Source: an uncultured Ectothiorhodospiraceae bacterium
GTDB lineage: Bacteria; Pseudomonadota; Gammaproteobacteria; UBA9214
Assembly (NCBI GenBank): GCA_947259415.1
Contig: CAMYMI010000014.1
Span: 1 to 64,000 of the forward strand
DNA: 64,000 nucleotides
Direction: 5' to 3'
Shown here: positions 1 through 9,636 of the stretch, piece by piece
Numbering within the stretch: position 1 is the first letter of the stretch
Layout of the letters: the number at the start of each line of letters is the position of its first letter
Made by a program: the position numbers and the translations under genes
Notes under the pieces: model-generated
What the model was told of the DNA's origin: nothing
Databases searched by the model: none
What the model saw: only the letters and a program-made list of their open reading frames with translations

Positions 1-8
1 TTCAGTTT
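1..8 (-). rRNA. 5' end of a 16S rRNA gene (rest lies outside the window)
   Basis: Read on the minus strand, the window ends in AAACTGAA, the usual first bases of a gammaproteobacterial 16S rRNA before GAGTTTGATC. A typical rrn leader precedes it. Only these few bases are in the window, so the call rests on the leader and is an inference. Confidence 0.55.
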
Positions 9-300
9 AATCTTACTTGGTTACATTAAGGGGTAACCAGATCCTTGCTCGATGATGTTTAACTCGGAATCGAGTTAGACGCTCATCGATATTTGTTGCG
101 TACACAACCTAATCGACGTAAGCGCCCACACAAATTACCTGATCGAATTTTTAAAGAGCAGACCGGGAACGGAGCCCGGCGAGGACGGCAAATTATACGC
201 AGCAATGGCGTACCGTCAACACATATTTTTCAAAAATATTCATCACCTTGGATAAGGCGAAAAGTACCTGAAAAACACCCGCCTCACACAGACTGACGGC
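9..300 (-). promoter_or_regulatory. rRNA operon leader with boxA and sigma-70 promoter
   Basis: On the minus strand a near-consensus promoter has -35 TTGACG (214-219) and -10 TATAAT (192-197) with a 16-bp spacer. AT-rich UP-like sequence lies just upstream (about 220-245) and a GC-rich discriminator lies downstream. A boxA antitermination motif, TGCTCTTTAA, is at 151-160 and is followed by the GTGTGGGCGC block usual in proteobacterial rrn leaders. A second possible -10 (TATACT, about 309-314) lies upstream. This fits a strong growth-regulated rRNA promoter. Confidence 0.85.
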
Positions 301-369
301 CCACTAAGTATAGCGGATTCGCGCCCGAAAATCCCGTCGCTAAAAGGTCTGAAACAAGCGGGCCGGAAT

Positions 370-606
370 CACTGCTGTCCCACTTAATCCCCTCTCCCTC
401 CGGGAGAGGGTTAGGGTGAGGGGATCAAAAGAATTAACTGCATGATTTATATCCCCTCATCCTGGCCTTCTCCCGGAGGGAGAAGGAAGAGGCCTTCTTT
501 ACCATTAGATAGTAAATTTCAGGTCTCACAGACTACCGACATGATTTTTTACCTATACATGAAGGGATTCGCCTAGAAATGAGCAGTATTAAGTGGGACA
601 GCAGTG
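370..606. repeat. MITE-like element, copy 1
   Basis: About 237 bp bounded by a perfect 19-bp terminal inverted repeat (370-388 against 588-606) whose outer part is CACTGCTGTCCC. The inside has facing GGGAGAGGG palindromes. Near-identical 9-bp direct repeats, GCCGGAATC and GCCGGAACC, overlap the two ends by one base. It has no coding capacity and lies between the rrn promoter and tyrS. Confidence 0.8.
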
Positions 607-735
607 CCGGAACCCGTTATTATTTATAACATACTGATTTTTATAATGAATTATCAGAACAAGTCGTTCGGCCCTGGCTGCATATCCATAAGCTATTGAT
701 TTTTATATGGAATTCGCAGAGAAAAGGGTGCTAAC

Positions 736-972
736 CACTGCCGTCCCATAAACTCCCTCTCCCGCCGGGAGAGGGCCGGGGTGAGGGGATCAAAAAGTGA
801 TAACTGCATGAATTCAAGCCCCCTCATCCTGTCCTTCTCCCAAAGGGAGAAGGGACGTTCTGTTTGTATGGCGGCGATGCGGATTCATGTCCCATGTGTA
901 GGAACAGCTGGTATCAGTCTTGTCATACATGACTTTACTGAAAATCCTATCAATGTTTATGGGACAGCAATG
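736..972. repeat. MITE-like element, copy 2
   Basis: Same family and length as the copy at 370-606. The terminal inverted repeats (735-752 and 956-973) match at 16 of 18 positions. The flanks GGTGCTAAC (727-735) and GGTGCTGAC (973-981) match at 8 of 9, consistent with a 9-bp target duplication. It ends about 27 bp beyond the tyrS stop codon. Confidence 0.8.
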
Positions 973-999
973 GGTGCTGACCCTTTATTGAACTTCCTG

Positions 1000-2196
1000 T
1001 CAATTGACGGTCACCCGGGCGAAGCGGCGCTTGCCGACCTGCAGCACGTGGGTGCTGCCGGCCCCGATGGTGAGGTCCCTGTCAGTGATCCGCTCCCCGT
1101 CGATGCGCACGGCCCCCTGCTTGATCATCCGAAAGGCCTCCGAGGTGCTGCCGGTCAGGTTCGCCCCCTTCAATACGCTGGCGATACCCAGGATACCGTC
1201 CTTGCTGTCCAGCGCCACCTCGGGCATCTCGTCCGGCATGGCCCCCTTTTGGAAACGTGCCACAAAATGTGCCTCGGCCGCCTCGGCAGCCGCCCGGTCG
1301 TGGAAGCGAGCGACGATCTCCTGGCCCAGCTGGAACTTGATATCACGCGGATTGGCGCCCTGTGCAACGTCCTGCTTCAACTGCTCGATCTCCTGCATGG
1401 GCCGGAAGCTGAGCAATTCGAAGTAGCGCCACATCAGGTCGTCGGAGATGGACATCAGCTTGCCGAACATCTCGTCCGGCGGCTCGTTGATACCGATGTA
1501 ATTATTGAGCGACTTCGACATCTTCTGCACTCCATCGAGGCCCTCGAGAATCGGCATGGTCAGGATTACCTGTGGCTTCTGTCCATAATGTTTCTGCAAT
1601 TCACGCCCTACCAGCAGGTTGAACTTCTGATCGGTACCACCCAGTTCGACATCGGCCTTCATTGCAACCGAGTCATAGCCCTGGATCAGTGGATAGAGAA
1701 ACTCGTGGATGGCGATCGGCTGCTTGCTGGTGTAGCGTTTACTGAAATCATCGCGTTCCAGCATGCGCGCCACAGTATGCTTGGCAGCCACCTGAATAAG
1801 GTCCGCAGCATTCATCTCGCCCATCCACTGGGAATTGAACAGCACGGTAGTTTTCTCAGGGTCCAGTATCTTGTAGATCTGGTGTTCATAGGTCATTGCA
1901 TTTTGAATGACGTCCTCGCGCGTCAGCGGTATGCGGGTGACGTTTTTACCGGTCGGGTCTCCGATCATGCCGGTGAAATCACCTATCAGGAACATCACCT
2001 CATGTCCCAGGTCCTGGAACTGCCTGAGCTTGTTGATCAGCACGGTGTGGCCCAGGTGCAGGTCGGGAGCCGTAGGATCAAAACCCGCCTTGACGCGTAG
2101 CGGCCTGTCCTGCTTCAGCCGTTCAGCCAACTCATTCTCTACCAGTATCTCCTCGGCTCCGCGCTTTAGCTGCACAAGATCGTCGTATGACGCCAT
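1000..2196 (-). CDS. tyrS: Tyrosyl-tRNA synthetase
   Basis: Cytoplasmic class I aminoacyl-tRNA synthetase that charges tRNA-Tyr with tyrosine. The 398-residue product carries the HIGH-type motif HLGH at residues 47-50, KMSKS at 225-229, and a C-terminal S4-like RNA-binding domain from about residue 335. Length is normal for the TyrS/TyrZ form. The ATG start at 2196 follows a GGGAGA ribosome site. It lies upstream of, and in the same direction as, the rRNA operon, a common neighbourhood in gammaproteobacteria, with two MITE-like repeats in between. A longer frame on the opposite strand is only its shadow. Confidence 0.97.
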   Translation of the reverse strand: MASYDDLVQLKRGAEEILVENELAERLKQDRPLRVKAGFDPTAPDLHLGHTVLINKLRQFQDLGHEVMFLIGDFTGMIGDPTGKNVTRIPLTREDVIQNAMTYEHQIYKILDPEKTTVLFNSQWMGEMNAADLIQVAAKHTVARMLERDDFSKRYTSKQPIAIHEFLYPLIQGYDSVAMKADVELGGTDQKFNLLVGRELQKHYGQKPQVILTMPILEGLDGVQKMSKSLNNYIGINEPPDEMFGKLMSISDDLMWRYFELLSFRPMQEIEQLKQDVAQGANPRDIKFQLGQEIVARFHDRAAAEAAEAHFVARFQKGAMPDEMPEVALDSKDGILGIASVLKGANLTGSTSEAFRMIKQGAVRIDGERITDRDLTIGAGSTHVLQVGKRRFARVTVN

Positions 2197-2285
2197 TTAT
2201 GAATCATCTCCCTGCATAGTGACTTTTTAGAGATTACCATAGACCTCAGTATCCAATTGACTGCGCGTGCGGGGACAAGAAATGG

Positions 2286-2314
2286 TTGACCCGGAGTCTG
2301 TGTATCGTTAAATT
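2286..2314 (+). promoter_or_regulatory. Sigma-70 promoter for the M23 peptidase gene
   Basis: -35 TTGACC (2286-2291), 17-bp spacer, -10 TAAATT (2309-2314). The -35 overlaps an in-frame TTG, so that codon cannot be the translation start. The GTG at 2340, preceded by AAGGAG, fits. Confidence 0.6.
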
Positions 2315-2339
2315 AGCTCTAATCGAACAAGGAGTTAAC

Positions 2340-3743
2340 GTGAAGCAACCGTCTCCAAGCAACCGTGACTTCACATCACGCATGGCGACAGGACCAGGTC
2401 GCAGATTCATGCGGCCGGGCTATTGGCTTCTGGGTGGTCTGCTCGCCGGTTTTGCCGTCCTGCTCCTGGGTTTTAATCCGGAGCCGGCCAAGGCAACACG
2501 CCACCTCCCGCTGAATCTCTCGCAAGACAAACCCCTCGATGCAGCGGCCCTTACCGGTCAAGCATCGGTCCCCTTGCCCGACCCAGCCAGCCTCGAGCCG
2601 TCCGCGGCAGGCAACGGCGGCCCGGCCTCGGCCGCCGTGGAGGGCGAGTGGCATGATGTCACGGTTAAATCCGGCGACAGCCTGGCACTGATCTTTGAGC
2701 GCCTGGAGATACCACCGCAGCAGCTGCACAAGATCCTGGAGCTCGGCGGCGCGGCCCATAACCTCAAAAAGATTCATCCCGGCCAGGCACTGCGCATCCT
2801 GACAAACCCGGACATCGGACTGGTAAAACTCGAGTACCGGATCGACGAGTTAAGCAGCATGGAAGTGCACCGTCAGGACGATGATTTCGAAATCGGCACC
2901 TCACACCGTACCCCGGAGCGGCGCATCACCAACGCCGTCGGCGTCATCAACAGTTCACTGTTTATCGCGGGCCAGGAGGCCAACCTGCCTGACAGCCTGA
3001 CGATGGAACTGGCCAATATATTCGGCTGGGACATCGACTTCGCCCTCGATATCCGCAAGGGTGACCAGTTTGCCCTGCTCTTTGAGGAGATGTACCTGGA
3101 CGGCGAAAAGATTGATAACGGCAATATTCTCGCCGCGGCCTTTGTAAACCAGGGCAAGACGTACAAGGCTGTCCGCTACACTGACAAGTCCGGTCGCACC
3201 GACTATTACTCACCTGACGGCAAGAGTATGCGCAAGGCCTTCCTGCGCACACCGGTTGAATTTTCACGCGTCAGTTCCCGCTTCAATTTAAAGCGCAAAC
3301 ACCCCGTCCTGAACCGTATCCGGGCCCACAAGGGTGTGGACTATGCCGCACCACGCGGCACCTCCATCAAGTCAACCAGCAGCGGCAAGATTGTCTTCCG
3401 TGGCAAGAAAGGCGGCTATGGCAACACCATCATCGTCCAGCACGGAACCAAGTACAGTACCCTGTATGCCCACATGTCGAAATTCAGGAGAGGGCTTAGC
3501 AAGGGTTCGCGCGTCAAGCAGGGCCAGATCATCGGCTATGTCGGCAGTACCGGGCTGGCTACCGGACCCCACCTGCATTATGAACTCCGCATCAATGGCG
3601 TTCACCGCGACCCGCTGCGGGCGAAGCTGCCAGGCGCCGAACCACTGGAAAAGAAATACCGGGAGGATTTCCAGAAAAAGGCCGGTGCGCTGATTGCCCA
3701 GCTTGACCTGGTGCGCAACGTACAGGTGGCAAGCAGCGAGTAG
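2340..3743 (+). CDS. M23 family murein endopeptidase with OapA/LysM-like domain
   Basis: Predicted envelope zinc endopeptidase that cuts peptidoglycan cross-links, of the MepM/OapA-like group. The 467-residue protein has an N-terminal membrane anchor (about residues 26-45), a LysM-like OapA domain (about 100-150, VKSGDSLALIFERL), a linker domain, and a C-terminal M23 fold. Metal and catalytic residues are visible: H330 and D334 in HKGVD, and HLH at 411-413 with YAHMS before it. The GTG start at 2340 is chosen because AAGGAG precedes it and a promoter occupies the longer alternative. It lies back to back with tyrS and 109 bp before anmK, so murein cutting and recycling genes are adjacent. Confidence 0.9.
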   Translation: MKQPSPSNRDFTSRMATGPGRRFMRPGYWLLGGLLAGFAVLLLGFNPEPAKATRHLPLNLSQDKPLDAAALTGQASVPLPDPASLEPSAAGNGGPASAAVEGEWHDVTVKSGDSLALIFERLEIPPQQLHKILELGGAAHNLKKIHPGQALRILTNPDIGLVKLEYRIDELSSMEVHRQDDDFEIGTSHRTPERRITNAVGVINSSLFIAGQEANLPDSLTMELANIFGWDIDFALDIRKGDQFALLFEEMYLDGEKIDNGNILAAAFVNQGKTYKAVRYTDKSGRTDYYSPDGKSMRKAFLRTPVEFSRVSSRFNLKRKHPVLNRIRAHKGVDYAAPRGTSIKSTSSGKIVFRGKKGGYGNTIIVQHGTKYSTLYAHMSKFRRGLSKGSRVKQGQIIGYVGSTGLATGPHLHYELRINGVHRDPLRAKLPGAEPLEKKYREDFQKKAGALIAQLDLVRNVQVASSE

Positions 3744-3852
3744 CGGACCGATCGTTGCGCGGGTCCGTGCCGGTGCTGCGTGCCCCCACATCCCTGCAAC
3801 GGGCCTGGCAGAACAGCTTTTTCCACTCGGCAGGCACTGACAAGTCGCCCCC

Positions 3853-4965
3853 ATGAGCGCCCTGTTTATCGGCCTGATGTCAGGCACCAGCATGGACGGA
3901 ATCGATGCGGCACTGGTCGACCTCTCGGCCATGCCGCCGCGGCTGGTCGCAACGCACACACACCCCTGCCCCGAAACCCTCAGAACCCGGCTGCTTGAGG
4001 CCATCCGGCTAAAAGACCCGCTGACCGAGGATTTATCCCGACTCGATGACGACGTCGGCGTGGTCTTCGCCGAAGCGGCCAATACCCTGCTGGAATCCAC
4101 TGGCACACAGGCTTCTGCGGTCACCGCCATCGGCAGTCATGGACAAACCATCCACCATGCGCCGGACGCACCCCGACCCTGTTCACTGCAAATAGGCAAT
4201 CCCCGGCGCATCGCCCGCCTGACCGGGATCAATGTGGTAGCGGACTTCCGGCATGCCGACATCGAGGCCGGCGGCCAGGGCGCGCCCCTGGTACCCGCCT
4301 TCCACGCGGCCCTGTTCCGCTGCCCGACTGAAACCCGCGTGGTGGTGAATATCGGCGGCATTGCCAATATCACCGTCCTGCCTGCCGACCCCTCGGAGCC
4401 CGTGACCGGTTTCGATACCGGCCCCGGCAATACCCTCATGGACCAGTGGATCTGGCAGCAGCGCGGCCTGAGCCTGGACAGGGACGGTGAGTGGGCCGCG
4501 GGCGGGCACATCGACCCGGACCTGCTGGCCTGCCTGCAGGCCGATCCCTACTTTCAACAGGTGCCGCCCAAGAGCACCGGGCGTGAACATTTCAACCTTG
4601 ACTGGCTGTCGGCCTGCCTGGGACCGGTCGGCGCAACGGCGCAGGGCGTCCAGTCGACATTGTGTGAACTGACAGCGGTCAGCATCGCGAATGCAGTCCG
4701 GCAGTTTGCCGGCGAGACCCGGCGCCTGCTTGTCTGTGGCGGCGGTGTGCACAACAAGGAATTGCTGCGCAGACTGGCAGCAGCACTGGATCCGCTAGTG
4801 GTTGAATCAACCCGCGCGCATGGACTCGATCCGGACTGGGTGGAGGCGGTTGCCTTCGCCTGGCTGGCACAACGGCACCTGGAAGGCAAACCGGGAAACA
4901 TCCCCGAGGTCACCGGGGCCGACCACCCGGTGGTCCTGGGAAGGCTGTTCAAACAGGGTTACTAA
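3853..4965 (+). CDS. anmK: Anhydro-N-acetylmuramic acid kinase
   Basis: Phosphorylates and hydrates 1,6-anhydro-MurNAc released from the wall to MurNAc-6-phosphate in peptidoglycan recycling (family knowledge). The 370-residue product begins with the diagnostic GLMSGTSMDGID nucleotide-binding motif and has DFRHADIEAGGQGAPL and GFDTGPGNTLMD, hallmarks of the family. Length is normal. It follows the M23 endopeptidase in the same direction. Confidence 0.96.
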   Translation: MSALFIGLMSGTSMDGIDAALVDLSAMPPRLVATHTHPCPETLRTRLLEAIRLKDPLTEDLSRLDDDVGVVFAEAANTLLESTGTQASAVTAIGSHGQTIHHAPDAPRPCSLQIGNPRRIARLTGINVVADFRHADIEAGGQGAPLVPAFHAALFRCPTETRVVVNIGGIANITVLPADPSEPVTGFDTGPGNTLMDQWIWQQRGLSLDRDGEWAAGGHIDPDLLACLQADPYFQQVPPKSTGREHFNLDWLSACLGPVGATAQGVQSTLCELTAVSIANAVRQFAGETRRLLVCGGGVHNKELLRRLAAALDPLVVESTRAHGLDPDWVEAVAFAWLAQRHLEGKPGNIPEVTGADHPVVLGRLFKQGY

Positions 4966-5051
4966 TGAGTCCGTTAACAAGCCGACATTCAGGTGAACGT
5001 CCCCGACCTGTTGAAGAGAACGGGACAGGGTGGGGTTAGTGTAATGAAACT

Positions 5052-5113
5052 TCTATTGCCAAGTGAAACAAGGCAAGTGATGTCTGCCTACTTTGTTTCG
5101 TCTTGGTAATAGA
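5052..5113. terminator. Long inverted repeat between convergent anmK and pilE
   Basis: Arms of about 20 bp (5053-5072 and 5093-5112, CTATTGCCAAG facing CTTGGTAATAG) enclose a smaller AGGCA/TGCCT stem. There is no clear T tract, but the position between two converging genes suggests a bidirectional terminator or RNA-stabilising hairpin. Confidence 0.45.
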
Positions 5114-5118
5114 GGTGA

Positions 5119-5562
5119 CTAGCGCGCCCAGCAGTCGGCCACGCTGCCACCACTGGCAGCCCGGGTACCCGCCTGGTTTACCGTCAGGGTGCCGCAGGCG
5201 TCGCTGGTCTGTCGACCCTGCGGCACGGCCTGCAGGATGAAACCATTGGCAGCCGGCGCCCCGCCCTGGAAGCTCAAGGCATAGGCCGTGGTAGCACTGT
5301 CCCGGGGTGCGGTTCGGAATGGCAGATCGGCATTCGCGAGGGCGTTGCCGTCAGGCTTGAGGTTGTAGCGGTTGGTTTCCGAATAGTTCCTCTCAAGGAA
5401 CTGGGCATTCTCCAGCAACGCCGCCTTGGCATCCCCGCGTTTCGCCCGCAGGGCATAGTTGGTGTAACTGGGATAGGCGATGCTCGCCATGATGGCGATG
5501 ACGACCACGACAATCATCAACTCGATCAGCGTCATGCCACGTTGTCCGGTTCCGTTCATCAT
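5119..5562 (-). CDS. pilE: Type IV pilin PilE-like (minor pilin)
   Basis: Prepilin of 147 residues. A short leader ends in G9, followed by the processed start [10 protein letters not shown] with Glu at +5, the class III signal recognised by PilD. The hydrophobic helix runs to about residue 30. Two C-terminal cysteines (in DACGTL and ADCWAR) can form the D-region disulfide. It is the last gene of the leftward cluster fimT-pilV-pilW-pilX-pilY1-pilY2-pilE, as in Pseudomonas. By analogy it is a minor pilin rather than the major subunit. Confidence 0.88.
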   Translation of the reverse strand: MMNGTGQRGMTLIELMIVVVVIAIMASIAYPSYTNYALRAKRGDAKAALLENAQFLERNYSETNRYNLKPDGNALANADLPFRTAPRDSATTAYALSFQGGAPAANGFILQAVPQGRQTSDACGTLTVNQAGTRAASGGSVADCWAR

Positions 5563-5591
5563 CTAGCCCCTTGTTGCCTCGATTGACCGGC

Positions 5592-5921
5592 CTAGTCCTT
5601 GGGATTTTGCATCAGCTTGAGACGCTCAAGTTCGCGCGTATCCGTTGGCAGCACCCAGAGTTCGCCGATGGTCTTGTCTATTGCAACCGAGTAACGCACC
5701 GGCTGCCCCGGCTTGAGCGACCAGATATGGTCGGTGCCGCCGATAAAATTTCGAATCCGGGTGCCAGCCGTCAGCCGGTAGAGCCTTTCATCGATACGGA
5801 TCTGCTGGGTGCCGCGGTTCACCTCGCGGATAACACCCTCCGTTACAGGCTCGGCAAACACCGGGAGCGCGCAGGCAACCAGCCAACCGGCGAGAAATGA
5901 CATTCTAATTAATTTCATCAT
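5592..5921 (-). CDS. Small secreted PilY2-like protein
   Basis: A 109-residue protein with a signal peptide (residues 1-23, ending VFA-EP). The mature part is a compact domain with EGVIREVNRGTQQIRIDERLYRL, suggestive of a small beta barrel. It sits between pilY1 and pilE, exactly where Pseudomonas carries pilY2, and has a similar length. The PilY2 assignment is by position and size; sequence motifs for it are weak. Confidence 0.6.
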   Translation of the reverse strand: MMKLIRMSFLAGWLVACALPVFAEPVTEGVIREVNRGTQQIRIDERLYRLTAGTRIRNFIGGTDHIWSLKPGQPVRYSVAIDKTIGELWVLPTDTRELERLKLMQNPKD

Positions 5922-5936
5922 GTGCCCCTTGTCGAT

Positions 5937-8900
5937 TTAGCGGATCTGTCGCCAGGATTGCCGACCGAGATAGCCCTCACCCGGGTTTTCCACCACATGG
6001 TCCAGACTACCGGATGAACTCGGCATGTATTTGTGTTCCTTGTCGAAGTCCATCAGGCGTACCGGTGCCGGGCTGATGCCTTCACCGGGCCTGATACCGG
6101 CGGGAGACGTGTCGCCCTTGCCGTCGCCATCCGTGTCGATCATGTCAGCCAGGGTGAACAAGCCGTCATCGTTCAGATCAAACGGGGGATCGCTCAGGGC
6201 GCCGCCATTCCTGGCGTCGATCTCCATGAGCCAGCTGTAACCGCCGCTGCTGCAGGTCCCTCCATCCGGCACAATGGTCACGAAGATGATCCGGCCGTCC
6301 ACCAGCAAGGGGTTGCTTGCGACGCGTTCGCCGGTATCGGGCAGGTCGAGATACCAGCCCGTGTGGGTCTTCGTCAGGGCATTGTCACTGACGGTCCGCA
6401 ATTTGTCATCCGGAAACCCGGGGTCCGTGCCCTGGAAGGTGACTGTTTGCTCGAGCATACCGGAGCGGCTGGTGATGGGGGAACCGGTATCGGCCACCCC
6501 ATAGAAGCTCTGACTACTGGTATCCGTCACATCCGGGTTGCCCAGGTAGCTCCCGGTACCGAAGTAGATCATCACGTCAAAGCTGAAGAAACCGTGTCCG
6601 GCCTCCGGCCGGCTGGTGATCGGCTGCGGATTGTTGCTGGCGTCTTTGGCGGTAAACAGGGGCTTGTAATTGGGCCCCTGCTTGTAGGCCACATCCCAGT
6701 TATTGGTATTGGGTGAATCGACATCGATTTTCCAGAGGTTCCCGTAGAGATCACCGGCATAGATGTAATCAACCCGGTGATCGCCGTTGATGTCGACGCC
6801 GGCCGGTGTGGACATACCATTGGGATTGCTGGTGGTCCCCACACCGGTATCGATCTTCTTGATAAGCGATCCGTCCTCGATATTGACGATGTAGAGCACC
6901 GCGTGGCCGCTGGTGCTGGCGCTGCCGTCGGCCTCGGTATTGTTGTAACCGTTGCCGAACACCGCGGCCCAGACCCCGTTCTGCATGCGCACGATCGCCG
7001 GCTGGCTGTAGGTATAGCCGAGATCGCTGTCATCGGCGTCAGTGAATTCCCACAGCACGGTGTCCGCGGGCCCGCTGCCGGTTTCGGAATACCCGGAGGG
7101 GTCCGTGATATCCAGGGCATAGATCCCCTGCCCCCCGTGGTTGAGACCCCCGACCAGGACCGAATGCCAGGCGCCGGCATAGAAGGCATCGCCGTAGGTC
7201 GGCGAACCGTCCACATAATAGCGATGTGAATAACCGGGGTCGGTCAGCTTGCTCAGGTTCTTGTGGACAGGGGATGGTACATAGGCGAGTTTTTCCTCCA
7301 GCAGGTCCGTGGTCCCTTCCGCCTTGAAACCATGCAGCATCCCGTCATTGGCACCGACATAAATCATCGGATCCCGGAAGCTCTTGGTGAGCTTGAAGGC
7401 CGAGTATTCACATCCCGTACAGCTCTCGGGCTCGCCCGTACCCCAGTTGTCCCGATAGCGGAAATGGGGCTCACCGACGTAGACGGGCGCGGAATTGATG
7501 ATGTCGCCCAGCTTGCTGGTAGGCCGCTCACGGAAGCCGCCACTGCTGTTCTCGTTGGCGGCGTCACCGCGCAGGTAGTCGAGTCGCAGGGCCCCCTTGC
7601 CGTCGGCTGTACCGAAGGCGTTCTTGTTCAGGGCGGTCTGCAGGGCTCCACCGGCGGTCAGCGAAGCCCAGCGGAACGGAACGGCTGCAGCCGCATCGGT
7701 ATCCAGGGTCAGTATGGTGCGGCTGCCCGGCGCCGGCAGGCGCTGGCCCGCATCCGCCTTGGCGGGCTGGATCACCGAACCATCCGTGGTGTCGACCCCG
7801 AAGGTCAGCAGCTTGCCATGCCAGTCGGCCGCGACAAACTGTGCCTGATACAGCAGGGTGTCGGAACGCAGATGCCCGGTGCTGGCGGCGGCGGAGGACG
7901 CCGATTTCGTCCGGCTTTCGATATTTTGCAAGGCGGCCTCCAGACCCGCGGCCACGGCAGCCGGCGTCTTGGCCGAGATGAAGGCCCCGCGACTGTTGTA
8001 GGCGGCGTGCCAGACATCGTCGATCTTCTCAGGGCAGTCCGAGCAGAAGGGGTTGCCCCAGTCGCCGCTCTCGGTCAGGGCCGGATCGGGCCAGCCATCC
8101 CCGTTGGTGTCGCTCAGCTTGCCTTCGACACCGAAGGCGACCCCGAAGGTCACCAGGTGCTGGTGCGTGGCCAGATCGAAATAGGACGGGTCCGGTGCCA
8201 CATTGTTGGGTAACGGGCTCAGGTCCTTGTCGTAGTAGTACTTGGCCACGTCGGCGAGCGTCAGGGAGACGCTATCGCCATCCGCATCCGCGATGGCGGC
8301 CGCGGGATCGTTCTTGTTCCAGTAGCCGTCCGTGAACGTCACGGCAAAGTTCTTCTGGCAGGAATCGATAATCGGGTCGGTCCGGCCGTCGGCATTGTCG
8401 AAATACTTGCCGACCCGCTCGAGCCCCTGGCGCAGGGGTGTACTGGAGCTGGGCCAGTTCAGTTCGAACAGCGAACCCAGCATGCTGTCATTATGGGCGC
8501 TGTAATCCGGCGCGGCCGGCGGCACCTCGACGAACAGCGAACTGTAATTATTGATGACACTCAGGCCGTAACGAAATTCAGGGTGGTTTCTGACAACCGT
8601 CGCCAGCGCGCCCTTGGTCACAAAGGAGCGCTTGCGGGCATACTGATACCAGTTGGCGATATTCTGCAGCTCATCGGCCGCGGTGCGACACACCGTGCCA
8701 CCGCCGTGACAGACGGTGTCAGTAGCGGCATAGGTGACCGGGCTGCCAAAGACGGGATTCAGGCCCTCGTCATCTGGGGCATAAAGAACGGTCGACTCGA
8801 TAATGTCCGTACCGCTGACCGTGTAGGTGGTGTGCGCATCCCACAGGTCCACCAGCCCGTTGGGCGTGGCGTTGACATTGATGACGTCACCGGCCTGCGG

Positions 8901-9614
8901 GCTGGCCCCGTCGAAACCCCGGTCGTCTTTCCATACCTCGAAGCGAAACCCGTCCAGGTTGCGCAGCACGGTATAGCCTGCCTCCCCGCTGCGCGGGTTG
9001 CTGCGCGCCGCGCTGAAACTGGCGTCGGCGCACGGGGTGCCGCTACCGTCGCAGGGCGCCTCCCAGGGAGCGTAGTCCTGCAGCGGATCGTAGTAGACCA
9101 CGTTGAAATCACTCGACAGGATACGCCAGTCGAATTGATAGGGGATATTGGTGTTCAGATCGGTGCCGCAGGAATACAGGGTCTCCCTGTTATCGGTGCA
9201 GCCATTGGTGTAGGAGTTGTCGCTGTTGTCGAAGATGTATTCGAAATCACCAAAGTAATCGATGATTGTGATGGTCGCAGGGTCGGTTGAAGTATCTGTT
9301 TCGGTTTTTTTCCCGCCGTAGGCACGCCATTTGCCGTTGGTCACCAGGTAGCCGGGGGATCCGTCACAGTACGCCTCGTCCCGGTAGCCACAGGCATGCC
9401 ATTGCTGGGTGGTGAGGACCTCCCAGTCCATGGAACCGGAGTCGTCGACTTCGAAAAAGACATTGGGATCCACCGAGGTGTTCAGGAACAGCGGCGAATT
9501 GGCCAGGGTTACCGCCTGTGCCACCGGCGCCATGGCCAGCATGGCCAGCAGGGCCGCGCCCAGCCCGGCCCTCAGTCGGGATTTGTCTATCATCCGCTTG
9601 AAATAGGTTTTCAT
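5937..9614 (-). CDS. pilY1: Type IV pilus tip adhesin/biogenesis protein PilY1
   Basis: Large secreted pilus-associated protein (1225 residues) that primes pilus assembly and mediates adhesion and calcium-dependent control of retraction. The ATG at 9614 is preferred over longer starts because a signal peptide follows directly (LGAALLAMLAMAPVAQA) and it leaves a 22-bp gap to pilX. The N-terminal half contains a VWA-like region. The C-terminal half has the PilC/PilY1 beta-propeller with DGMLHGF and GGQGIYALDITDP. Several DxDxDG-like calcium loops are visible (DTNGDGWPD, DINGDHRVD, DTDGDGKGD). It is the central gene of the minor-pilin operon. Confidence 0.95.
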   Translation of the reverse strand: MKTYFKRMIDKSRLRAGLGAALLAMLAMAPVAQAVTLANSPLFLNTSVDPNVFFEVDDSGSMDWEVLTTQQWHACGYRDEAYCDGSPGYLVTNGKWRAYGGKKTETDTSTDPATITIIDYFGDFEYIFDNSDNSYTNGCTDNRETLYSCGTDLNTNIPYQFDWRILSSDFNVVYYDPLQDYAPWEAPCDGSGTPCADASFSAARSNPRSGEAGYTVLRNLDGFRFEVWKDDRGFDGASPQAGDVINVNATPNGLVDLWDAHTTYTVSGTDIIESTVLYAPDDEGLNPVFGSPVTYAATDTVCHGGGTVCRTAADELQNIANWYQYARKRSFVTKGALATVVRNHPEFRYGLSVINNYSSLFVEVPPAAPDYSAHNDSMLGSLFELNWPSSSTPLRQGLERVGKYFDNADGRTDPIIDSCQKNFAVTFTDGYWNKNDPAAAIADADGDSVSLTLADVAKYYYDKDLSPLPNNVAPDPSYFDLATHQHLVTFGVAFGVEGKLSDTNGDGWPDPALTESGDWGNPFCSDCPEKIDDVWHAAYNSRGAFISAKTPAAVAAGLEAALQNIESRTKSASSAAASTGHLRSDTLLYQAQFVAADWHGKLLTFGVDTTDGSVIQPAKADAGQRLPAPGSRTILTLDTDAAAAVPFRWASLTAGGALQTALNKNAFGTADGKGALRLDYLRGDAANENSSGGFRERPTSKLGDIINSAPVYVGEPHFRYRDNWGTGEPESCTGCEYSAFKLTKSFRDPMIYVGANDGMLHGFKAEGTTDLLEEKLAYVPSPVHKNLSKLTDPGYSHRYYVDGSPTYGDAFYAGAWHSVLVGGLNHGGQGIYALDITDPSGYSETGSGPADTVLWEFTDADDSDLGYTYSQPAIVRMQNGVWAAVFGNGYNNTEADGSASTSGHAVLYIVNIEDGSLIKKIDTGVGTTSNPNGMSTPAGVDINGDHRVDYIYAGDLYGNLWKIDVDSPNTNNWDVAYKQGPNYKPLFTAKDASNNPQPITSRPEAGHGFFSFDVMIYFGTGSYLGNPDVTDTSSQSFYGVADTGSPITSRSGMLEQTVTFQGTDPGFPDDKLRTVSDNALTKTHTGWYLDLPDTGERVASNPLLVDGRIIFVTIVPDGGTCSSGGYSWLMEIDARNGGALSDPPFDLNDDGLFTLADMIDTDGDGKGDTSPAGIRPGEGISPAPVRLMDFDKEHKYMPSSSGSLDHVVENPGEGYLGRQSWRQIR

Positions 9615-9636
9615 GATTGTCAGCTCCGACAGGTTC

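Noticed and set aside
781-2100. 439-codon open frame opposite tyrS
   Set aside because: Shadow of tyrS in GC-rich DNA; no ribosome site, and it starts inside a MITE copy.
7263-8213. 316-codon open frame opposite pilY1
   Set aside because: Shadow with unlikely composition; pilY1 motifs are clear on the other strand.
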